From: an uncultured Lachnospiraceae bacterium
GTDB lineage: Bacteria > Bacillota > Clostridia > Lachnospirales > Lachnospiraceae
Reading direction: 5' to 3'
DNA: 6,337 bases
Assembly (NCBI GenBank): GCA_902767235.1
Contig: CACXGR010000134.1
Span: 1-6,337 of the forward strand
Part shown: piece after piece, positions 1 to 5,836 of the stretch
How the letters are laid out: every line of letters starts with the position of its first letter
Numbering within the stretch: position 1 is the first letter of the stretch
Position numbers and translations under genes: made by a program
Notes under the pieces: generated by a model
What the model saw: only the letters and a program-made list of their open reading frames with translations
Told to the model about the DNA's origin: nothing
The model's database searches: none

Positions 1-11
1 GCAATATTAGA

Positions 12-716
12 TCAGCCGCCCAGATAGGCTTTCTGTACTCTCTCATCCCGGGAGAGTTCTTCACCCGTGCCCTCCAGCGTGATCCTGCCGGTCTCCAGTA
101 CATATGCTCTGTCTGCAATGCCCAGCGCTCTCTTCGCGTTCTGTTCTACCAAAAGGATCGTCGTTCCCTTGTCGTTGATCTCCTGAATGATATGAAAGAT
201 CTCCGAAACGAGCAGAGGAGACAGTCCCATGGAAGGCTCGTCCAGCAGCAGGATAGAGGGCTTTGCCATCAGCGCCCTGCCCATGGCCAGCATCTGCTGT
301 TCGCCGCCCGAGAGGGTTCCTGCCGCCTGCGTCCTGCGCTCCTTCAGGCGCGGGAACAGCTGGTATACGTCCTCCATGTCTTTGCGCATCGCATCTTTGT
401 CTCTTCTCAGATAGGCGCCCAGGATCAGATTCTCCTCGACGGTCTGCTCTGCGAAAACTCTTCTTCCCTCCGGGACCTGGGCCAGGCCCATTCCGACGAT
501 CTTGTGGGGCGCTGTTTTGGTCAGTTCCGTGTCGTCGAGCCTGATGCTTCCCTCTGAAGCCTTCACCAGGCCGGAGATCGCATGCATCGTCGTTGTCTTG
601 CCGGCGCCGTTTGCGCCGATCATGGTGACGATCTCACCGTCGCGGACCTCAAATGAGATCCCCTTGATCGCCTCGATCATGCCGTATCTTACTTTTAAGT
701 CCTGTACTTTCAGCAT
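12..716 (-). CDS. livF: LivF-type ATPase of a branched-chain amino acid ABC importer
   Basis: This is one of the two ATPase subunits that power amino acid import at the inner face of the membrane. The 234-residue length is normal for LivF. Walker A is GANGAGKT at residues 34-41. The Q-loop region is Q80 followed by VPEGRRVF (81-88), a stretch typical of LivF. The ABC signature is LSGGEQ at 135-140, and Walker B is ILLLDEP at 155-161 with catalytic Glu160. The switch position carries Gln192 (LVEQNA) rather than His, as I recall being usual for LivF proteins. The ATG lies only 4 nt after the livG stop, with GGGAG about 9 nt upstream, so it is the last visible gene of the operon and probably translationally coupled. 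The stop is TGA at 12-14. Only 11 bases follow, so a terminator cannot be assessed. Family assignment is secure; the exact transported amino acid is inferred. Confidence 0.96.
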   Translation of the reverse strand: MLKVQDLKVRYGMIEAIKGISFEVRDGEIVTMIGANGAGKTTTMHAISGLVKASEGSIRLDDTELTKTAPHKIVGMGLAQVPEGRRVFAEQTVEENLILGAYLRRDKDAMRKDMEDVYQLFPRLKERRTQAAGTLSGGEQQMLAMGRALMAKPSILLLDEPSMGLSPLLVSEIFHIIQEINDKGTTILLVEQNAKRALGIADRAYVLETGRITLEGTGEELSRDERVQKAYLGG

Positions 717-720
717 TCCA

Positions 721-1509
721 TTAATCTCCCAAATACGCCTTGATGACCTCAGGGTTGGACTGGATCTCCTCCGGCGTCCCCTGGGCCAGCATCATTCCGT
801 AGTTCAAAACAGTGATCCGTTCGCAGATTCCCATGACGAGCTTCATGTCGTGCTCGATCAGGAGGATGGCGATGCCGAAGTGATCCCGGACAAAGCGGAT
901 CATATCCATGAGCTCTGCGGTCTCCTGAGGGTTCATGCCGGCTGCCGGCTCGTCCAGAAGAAGAAGCTTGGGATTGGTCGCCAGCGCTCTGGCGATCTCA
1001 AGACGTCTCTGGGCGCCGTAAGGGAGATTGCTCGCCGTCACATCGGCAAACCGATCCAGTTCCAGGATCTTCAGAAGGTCCCTGGCCTTTTCGTCGATCT
1101 CTCTCTCAGCCGCATAATACTTGGGAAGCCGGAGCATGGCCGTGATCGGGGAATAGGGAATCACATTGTGGAATCCGGTCTTAACATTGTCCAGTACGGT
1201 CAGTGCTCCGAAGAGACGGATGTTCTGGAAGGTCCTGGCGATACCTGCTTTATTGATGCTCACAACGTTCTTGCCGGCAGTGTCCTTGCCGTCAAAGTAT
1301 ATTTTGCCGCGGGTGGGCTTATACACCTTGGTCAAAAGATTGAAGACTGTTGTCTTTCCGGCGCCGTTGGGGCCGATCAGTCCTGCGATCTCTCCTTCGT
1401 ATACCTGCAGGTTGAGGTCGTTGACCGCCGTCAGGCCGCCGAAATCGATGCCGAGCTCCTGAACGTCAAGGACAGGGGTCTTTCCGCTATCTGTATGGAA
1501 TTCAGCCAT
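721..1509 (-). CDS. livG: LivG-type ATPase of a branched-chain amino acid ABC importer
   Basis: This is the second ATPase of the importer and pairs with LivF. With the ATG at 1507-1509 it has 262 residues. Walker A is GPNGAGKT (46-53). The Q-loop is Q95 in TFQNIRLF. The signature is the degenerate LPYGAQRRL (162-170), the form expected in LivG instead of LSGGQ. Walker B is LLLLDEP (182-188) with Glu187, and the switch His is H220 in IEHD. The C-terminus ends in AYLGD, similar to LivF's AYLGG. An in-frame GTG three codons upstream (1516-1518) is not preferred because it lies inside the AAGGAGGTG ribosome binding site, whereas the ATG sits 8 nt after AAGGAGG. The gene overlaps the end of livM by 8 nt, which suggests translational coupling. 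Confidence 0.95.
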   Translation of the reverse strand: MAEFHTDSGKTPVLDVQELGIDFGGLTAVNDLNLQVYEGEIAGLIGPNGAGKTTVFNLLTKVYKPTRGKIYFDGKDTAGKNVVSINKAGIARTFQNIRLFGALTVLDNVKTGFHNVIPYSPITAMLRLPKYYAAEREIDEKARDLLKILELDRFADVTASNLPYGAQRRLEIARALATNPKLLLLDEPAAGMNPQETAELMDMIRFVRDHFGIAILLIEHDMKLVMGICERITVLNYGMMLAQGTPEEIQSNPEVIKAYLGD

Positions 1510-2575
1510 TGGAAGCACCTCCTTTCGCCTTGCGCCCTGTCAGGCTCTTCCATTTGCTCTTTAACTGCTCGTTGTTGGTGACCAGCATGATCAGGATCAG
1601 TACAACGGCGTAGATGAGCATTCTGTAGTCCTGGAGCGAACGAAGAAGCTCCGGCAGAAGGATCAGGATGACGGTCGAGATGATCGTACCGGTCATATTG
1701 CCCAGTCCGCCGAGAACGACATAGACCAGGATCAGAATAGATGTATTGAAATCGAATTTATTGGGCACCAGGGTGGAATAATTGAGGCCGTACAGCGCGC
1801 CTGCCGCGCCGGCCAGTGCCGCTGATACCACAAAGGCGAGCATCTTGGTCCTGGAGATCGGAATGCCGACGGACTCCGCCGCGATCCGGTTATCTCTCGC
1901 CGCCATGATCGCTCTTCCGCTCCTGGAGAACATCAGATTATAGACGATCAAAAGTGCGATGATGATCAGGACGATGCCGACAGTGAAATTGGCGATCTTG
2001 GCCGTCCCTGTCGCACCCATGGGGCCGTTCAGCAGCATTTTTCCGCCGGGCTGCAGCTTGAAGCTGCTGTCCACAAAACTGTAATGAAGGCCTTCGGAAT
2101 CGATGCCGATATAGGCGTTCATGAAGACGCTCTTGATGATCTGTCCAAAGGCCAGTGTGACGATGGCCAGGTAGTCACCCTGCAGCTTCAGGACCGGGAT
2201 GCCGATCAAAAAGCCGAAGAATGCCGCCAGCGCCGCGCCGCAGATCATAGAGATGATCAGACGCGGAATGCCGGCTGTCACAGTCCCTGCAAGAATACCG
2301 GACACACATACTGCGCAGAAAGCGCCGACACTCATAAACCCTGCCTGCCCGAGGTTCAGTTCTCCGGAAATACCCACATTGAGGTTGAGGCCGATGGCGG
2401 CGACCACGTAACAGGTGACCGGAACCAGCAGACTGGAAAACAGGCTGGACAGACTGCCCGTTTTGAGCATGATCTCAATGATGATGTAAGCGATGATCAC
2501 GATCGCAAAGGACAGCACGCGCCCTCTCTTCTGTTTATCTTGTGATCGGGAGAGTATACTGCTTATTTTATTCAT
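1502..2575 (-). CDS. livM: LivM-type permease of a branched-chain amino acid ABC importer
   Basis: This is an integral membrane permease that forms the translocation channel together with LivH. From the ATG at 2573-2575 it has 357 residues, starting MNKISSILSRS. A basic N-terminal stretch is followed by many hydrophobic segments. Family landmarks (numbered from this start) are GLNLNVGISGELNLGQAGF near 62-80, the LKLQGDYLAIVTLAFG stretch near 129-144, the cytoplasmic ATPase-contact loop with SGRAIMAARDNRIAAESVGI near 219-238, and VVLGGLGNMTGT near 286-297. A start nine codons upstream (ATG 2600-2602) is open but would overlap livH by 14 nt and has a weak binding site. The chosen start has AAGGAGG 8 nt upstream. 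The gene begins 13 nt after the livH stop, and its end overlaps livG by 8 nt. Confidence 0.93.
   Translation of the reverse strand: MNKISSILSRSQDKQKRGRVLSFAIVIIAYIIIEIMLKTGSLSSLFSSLLVPVTCYVVAAIGLNLNVGISGELNLGQAGFMSVGAFCAVCVSGILAGTVTAGIPRLIISMICGAALAAFFGFLIGIPVLKLQGDYLAIVTLAFGQIIKSVFMNAYIGIDSEGLHYSFVDSSFKLQPGGKMLLNGPMGATGTAKIANFTVGIVLIIIALLIVYNLMFSRSGRAIMAARDNRIAAESVGIPISRTKMLAFVVSAALAGAAGALYGLNYSTLVPNKFDFNTSILILVYVVLGGLGNMTGTIISTVILILLPELLRSLQDYRMLIYAVVLILIMLVTNNEQLKSKWKSLTGRKAKGGASNG
1518..1524 (-). promoter_or_regulatory. Ribosome binding site of livG that decides its start
   Basis: On the minus strand the sequence reads AAGGAGG followed by TG, a near-perfect anti-16S match, and is 8 nt from the ATG at 1507-1509. 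It lies inside the last codons of livM. The competing GTG start overlaps this motif, so it could not be served by it. Confidence 0.85.
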
Positions 2576-2583
2576 GTCTTCTC

Positions 2584-2590
2584 CCTCCTT
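2584..2590 (-). promoter_or_regulatory. Ribosome binding site of livM overlapping the livH stop codon
   Basis: On the minus strand the livH stop and the site read TAAGGAGG: the last two bases of the TAA (2589-2591) are the first two of AAGGAGG. Spacing to the livM ATG at 2575 is 8 nt. A ribosome terminating on livH would therefore sit on the livM initiation region, which suggests coupled, matched synthesis of the two permeases (inference). Confidence 0.85.
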
Positions 2591-3464
2591 AGACTTTGAC
2601 ATTGATCTTCTTTCCGAGCAGGCCCGTAGGCTTGATCAGAAGGATCACGATCAGAACAGCAAACACAATGGCGTCAGAAAGCTGGGTTGAGATATACGCC
2701 TTGGCGAAGATCTCGATGATCCCCAGGATCAGGCCGCCCACAAATGCGCCGGGGATCGAACCGATCCCGCCGAATACGGCTGCTGTGAAAGCTTTGATGC
2801 CGGGCATGGATCCCATGGTCGGATAGACGGAAGGATACGTAGATGCCAGAAGGACCGACGCGATGGCGGCAAGACCGGAGCCGATCGCAAAAGTGATGGA
2901 TATGATCCGGTTAACATTGATCCCCATCAGCATGGATGCGCCCTTGTCCTCTGAACAGGCCCGCATCGCACTGCCGGTCTTGGTCTTATTGATGAACAAT
3001 GTCAGGCAGATCATGACGACAATGCAGGTCGCGATCGTGATCAGTGTCAGGTAGGACACCGAAGCTGAGCCCAGACGGATCTCGCCCGAAGAGATGACGG
3101 ACGGAAAGACCTTGCTAGAGGATGACCACAGGATCTGTGCGCCGTTCTGCAAAAAATAGCTGACGCCGATCGCGGTGATCAGAACGGCGAGGCTTGTCGC
3201 CTGTCTGAGGGGTTTATAGGCCAGTCTTTCGATCACAACACCGAGCACTGTGCATACCAGGATCGCCGCCATGAGCGCGGCCGGAAAGGGCAGCGAAAAT
3301 TTTGTGATCGCAAAAAACGCGATATAAGCGCCCACCATGATAATATCGCCATGTGCAAAATTGAGCATCTTGGCAATACCGTATACCATCGTATATCCCA
3401 ACGCTATGATCGCATAAACGCTGCCAAGTCCCAATCCGTTGATCAAATAGGATAGAAACTGCAT
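2589..3464 (-). CDS. livH: LivH-type permease of a branched-chain amino acid ABC importer
   Basis: This is an integral membrane permease, partner of LivM. It has 291 residues, normal for LivH. Landmarks are GLGLGSVYAIIALGYTMVYG (residues 10-29) followed by NFAHGD (35-40), which is near-diagnostic for the family. A cytoplasmic loop with TGSAMRACSEDKGASMLMGI (163-182) is the probable ATPase contact. GGIGSIPGAFVGGLILGIIE lies at 232-251, followed by a C-terminal KPTGLLGKK. Hydrophobic segments span most of the length. The ATG at 3462-3464 is preceded by AAGGAAGG, a good binding site. A 138-nt gap containing a stem-loop separates it from the upstream binding-protein gene, so it is either reached by read-through or served by a weak internal promoter. 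It ends with TAA, which overlaps the livM ribosome binding site. Confidence 0.95.
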   Translation of the reverse strand: MQFLSYLINGLGLGSVYAIIALGYTMVYGIAKMLNFAHGDIIMVGAYIAFFAITKFSLPFPAALMAAILVCTVLGVVIERLAYKPLRQATSLAVLITAIGVSYFLQNGAQILWSSSSKVFPSVISSGEIRLGSASVSYLTLITIATCIVVMICLTLFINKTKTGSAMRACSEDKGASMLMGINVNRIISITFAIGSGLAAIASVLLASTYPSVYPTMGSMPGIKAFTAAVFGGIGSIPGAFVGGLILGIIEIFAKAYISTQLSDAIVFAVLIVILLIKPTGLLGKKINVKV

Positions 3465-3539
3465 GTCTGCCTTCCTTTCAGGTCAAAATTGTAAGATCGA
3501 TCTCATACAGCTGTGTATCGGCAGCTGCTGAATGTAACA

Positions 3540-3565
3540 CAAAGCCCGCACAATGGCGGGCTTTG
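3540..3565 (-). terminator. Stem-loop between binding-protein and permease genes; probable leaky terminator or mRNA 3' stabiliser
   Basis: The arms CAAAGCCCGC (3540-3549) and GCGGGCTTTG (3556-3565) pair perfectly over 10 bp around a 6-nt loop. Read on the minus strand, the 3' side continues GGGCTTTGTGTTACATT, so the U-tract is interrupted and termination should be partial. No plus-strand gene ends here. In importer operons a stem-loop at this place commonly lets the binding protein be made in excess over the permease. That role is inferred here. Confidence 0.65.
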
Positions 3566-3602
3566 CCTTTTCGTCATTCAGAAATGAAAAACTATTAAAC
3601 GA

Positions 3603-4802
3603 TCAGTCCTCAACGCCGACATAGACGCCATCTTTGATCACAACAGCCTTGGGGGACTTTGTGACTTCGCCGTTGGCGTTCCATTTCATCTCGCTGCCGG
3701 TCAGGCCGCTGAATGTCATGGTAGTGAACTGCTCAACGAGTTTCTCGCAGATCGCGTCCGCACTCATGTCTGCCGTGACGCCGGCTGCTTCGCATGCCTG
3801 TGCGATCGCGTATATGCAGTCATATGCATCTGCTGCAAACTGGTTGGGGACCTCTCCGCCGCACTTCTCTTTGTAAGCGTTTACAAAGTTTACGGTCAGT
3901 TCATCCGTAGCATCCGCAGAGAAGGGAGTCAGAAGGTAGACGCCCTCTGCCAGAGAAGTATCAAATCCTTCCAGTGTCAGGATTCCGTCCATACCGTCCA
4001 CGCCGAAGAATGTAGGCGCATATCCCATCTTGTTGGCCTGATTGAGGATGATGGCTGCGGGATCATAATAAATGGGAAGGAAAACGATATCAGCGCCGGC
4101 TTCCTTGGCTTTCTCGAGCTGGACGGTGAAATCCTGTGCGTTGGAGTCGTCAAAAGTCTGCTCTGTGACCACTTCGACGCCCTTGGCAGCTGCTTCCGCC
4201 ACGAAGGTATCATGGATTCCCTTTGAGTAGTTGTCATCATTCTTGTAAATGATGGCGACCTTGGAACCGAGATCAGTGTGAGCAGCGATATAGTCAGCAC
4301 TCGCGGAACCCTGGTTGGGGTCTGTGAAGCACATCTGGAAAACGTTGCCGTATGCGCCGGACATATTGTCGGCATCCGCATAGATGACAGAAGGAGAAGA
4401 TCCTGAAGGTGTGATCGCAAAGATCTTATCTTCCGCATAGGACGGGGAAACGGCGGCGCCGGGCGCAGAAGTAACGGTTGCCAGGGATACCTGCATGCCG
4501 TCATCCTTGAGCACGCCGTAAGCAGTTACCGCTTTCTCGGGATCGTGTGCATCGTCCTGCATGTTCAGTTCAAACTGCAGTCCGCCCTTTGCGTTGATCT
4601 CTTCGACCGCGATCTCCGCCGCATTCTTAACAGCGTTGCCGTAAACAGCCGCGGGACCTGTCAGCGGTCCGGAGCCGCCGATCTTGATCGCTGCGGATCC
4701 TGAAGACGCCTGCTGGCTGCCGGAGCCGCCGCATGCTGTCAGTGCCGCTGCCATGCAGACCGTCATTGCTACTGCAACACTTGTCTTAAACAATCTTTTC
4801 AT
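3603..4802 (-). CDS. livJ: Branched-chain amino acid type ABC substrate-binding lipoprotein
   Basis: This is the extracytoplasmic receptor that captures the substrate and delivers it to LivHM. It has 399 residues. The N-terminus is a lipoprotein signal: basic MKRLFK, a hydrophobic stretch, then lipobox LTAC with Cys24 as the lipidation site, followed by a flexible Gly/Ser/Gln linker (25-36). The mature domain begins IKIGGSGPLTGPAAVYG, typical of periplasmic-binding-protein type I (LivJ/LivK) receptors. The stretches TVTSAPGAAVSP (109-120) and ITPSGSSPSV (130-139) match the loops that hold the amino acid's carboxylate and amine in this family. GVDGMDG (267-273) lies in the second lobe. GGGAGG is 8 nt before the ATG. 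It heads the liv operon behind a good promoter. Leu/Ile/Val is the likely substrate, but this receptor family also binds other amino acids and amides, so the symbol is provisional. Confidence 0.92.
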   Translation of the reverse strand: MKRLFKTSVAVAMTVCMAAALTACGGSGSQQASSGSAAIKIGGSGPLTGPAAVYGNAVKNAAEIAVEEINAKGGLQFELNMQDDAHDPEKAVTAYGVLKDDGMQVSLATVTSAPGAAVSPSYAEDKIFAITPSGSSPSVIYADADNMSGAYGNVFQMCFTDPNQGSASADYIAAHTDLGSKVAIIYKNDDNYSKGIHDTFVAEAAAKGVEVVTEQTFDDSNAQDFTVQLEKAKEAGADIVFLPIYYDPAAIILNQANKMGYAPTFFGVDGMDGILTLEGFDTSLAEGVYLLTPFSADATDELTVNFVNAYKEKCGGEVPNQFAADAYDCIYAIAQACEAAGVTADMSADAICEKLVEQFTTMTFSGLTGSEMKWNANGEVTKSPKAVVIKDGVYVGVED

Positions 4803-4851
4803 AAATTTGTCCTCCCTTTATGAATTTGGTTTCTGAATCACCAATGAAAAT

Positions 4852-4880
4852 ATTATAAAATCTTCATTACTTCATTGCAA
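4852..4880 (-). promoter_or_regulatory. Sigma-A-like promoter of the liv operon
   Basis: On the minus strand the -35 is TTGCAA (4875-4880, 4 of 6 consensus bases), the spacer is exactly 17 nt, and the -10 is a perfect TATAAT (4852-4857). The surroundings are AT-rich. Transcription would start near 4845, giving a leader of roughly 40 nt that ends in GGGAGG 8 nt before the livJ start. The -35 begins about 20 bp after the hydrolase stop, so the operon can be expressed independently of that gene. A tandem 7-mer (CTTCATT on the plus strand, 4862-4868 and 4870-4876) occupies the spacer and clips the -35. Confidence 0.75.
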
Positions 4881-4900
4881 TAGCGTTTCACAGTGCGGCA

Positions 4901-5692
4901 TCAAGAAAATTTGGTATTTTCAGCCAAAAAAGGATAAATTTTATCAATTGCGGATGAAAATGCAGCTTTTTTGAACCCGTGCCGGCCGCCCTCGATCATA
5001 TAAAAGTCCGAATTGCGGTATATTTTGGCGACATTTCGTGAATAGGACGGATCGACCAGAGGATCGTCATCGCCGTGCAGGACCAGTACGGGGCCCTTAT
5101 ACCCGGCCAGTTCCGACATGTCAAAATCCCACAGATCCGTCAGGTAACGCGCGCCCATCATGCTCCATCCCTTGTAGTCAAAAGGGTCCGGCACGCTCTC
5201 CTTATCCGCAAACATATTCTTTACGTCGTCCATAATGACAAAGGCGCCGTACATCAGCACGATCCCGGCAAAGGCATCCGGGTTCCGGCCGGCAGCCAAG
5301 GCTGTACTGAAAGCGCCCTGGCTCGCCCCGATCGCGAATATGTTTGTGGGATCGGTAAAAGGCCACGCCAGGGCTTCCCGGTAAACTTCCATCAGATCCC
5401 GCGCGCAGGTAAGCACTGACATATCGAGCATGGAACCGGGACTTCTGCTCTCCTTGCTCGCGCCTCTGCAGTCAAATGTATATACAGCGTATCCCTTCTT
5501 TGCCAGCGCCAGCCCGTAGGGTACGCCGGATTCATGGTTTCTGTATAACTCATGGCAAAAGAGCACAACGGGCACTCTCTTCCCTCTCCCGGCATGCTCC
5601 GGCAGAAAGAGCCTGCCGTAGATTCCGCGTTCGGGGCTCCCGCACCACTTTTCCGTCTCCCGGAAGCTTCCGGGCATATCTGATCTGTTCAT
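4901..5692 (-). CDS. Alpha/beta hydrolase, probable carboxylesterase
   Basis: This is a 263-residue single-domain alpha/beta hydrolase, probably a cytoplasmic serine esterase: there is no signal peptide or membrane segment. The nucleophile elbow is GASQG (122-126) with Ser124. The acid is Asp210 in LHGDDDPLVD, and the catalytic His is His238 in EGGRHGF, so the triad is complete and correctly spaced. The region VVLFCHELYRN (42-52) stands where many relatives have HG at the oxyanion hole; here it is HE. KKGYAVYTFDCRG (65-77) is typical of the clostridial esterase and cinnamoyl-esterase-like branch. The natural substrate cannot be told. AAAGGA lies 8 nt before the ATG. Upstream is the tctA terminator and downstream the liv promoter, so it appears monocistronic. 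I see no convincing promoter in the roughly 60 bases between the terminator and its start, and no terminator of its own. Confidence 0.9.
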   Translation of the reverse strand: MNRSDMPGSFRETEKWCGSPERGIYGRLFLPEHAGRGKRVPVVLFCHELYRNHESGVPYGLALAKKGYAVYTFDCRGASKESRSPGSMLDMSVLTCARDLMEVYREALAWPFTDPTNIFAIGASQGAFSTALAAGRNPDAFAGIVLMYGAFVIMDDVKNMFADKESVPDPFDYKGWSMMGARYLTDLWDFDMSELAGYKGPVLVLHGDDDPLVDPSYSRNVAKIYRNSDFYMIEGGRHGFKKAAFSSAIDKIYPFLAENTKFS

Positions 5693-5752
5693 AAATAGGA
5701 TCCTTTCTGTCTGCTAAAATGAATCTCCTGCCAGTCTGCGCGTTCTATTTTC

Positions 5753-5792
5753 AAAAAAAGCGGCGGCTTCCGATTGACGGAGCCGCCGCTTT
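5753..5792 (-). terminator. Strong intrinsic terminator after tctA
   Basis: The arms AAAGCGGCGGCT (5757-5768) and AGCCGCCGCTTT (5781-5792) pair perfectly over 12 bp. Three further inner pairs (5770-5772 with 5778-5780) follow a single bulged T, leaving a 5-nt loop. On the minus strand the stem runs directly into seven T's (5753-5759). It lies 44 nt beyond the tctA stop and should end that transcript before the hydrolase gene. Confidence 0.93.
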
Positions 5793-5836
5793 GTCTCTCT
5801 CTTATACTTTCCTGCCTTCAGTGCGGACAAGAAGCA

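Noticed and set aside
502..1581. A 359-codon open frame on the plus strand, antisense to livF, livG and the end of livM
   Set aside because: It lies opposite well-identified ATPase genes, its translation shows no recognisable domain, and no ribosome binding site or promoter stands out. It is a by-product of codon use on the other strand.
3541..3570. Plus-strand intrinsic terminator (GCGGGCTTT then CCTTTT)
   Set aside because: The T-rich side is better on the plus strand, but there is no plus-strand gene to terminate, so I interpret the hairpin for the minus-strand operon.
3977..4504. A 175-codon minus-strand frame inside livJ
   Set aside because: It is a Ser/Pro/Arg-rich shifted frame of the binding-protein gene with no supporting start signals.
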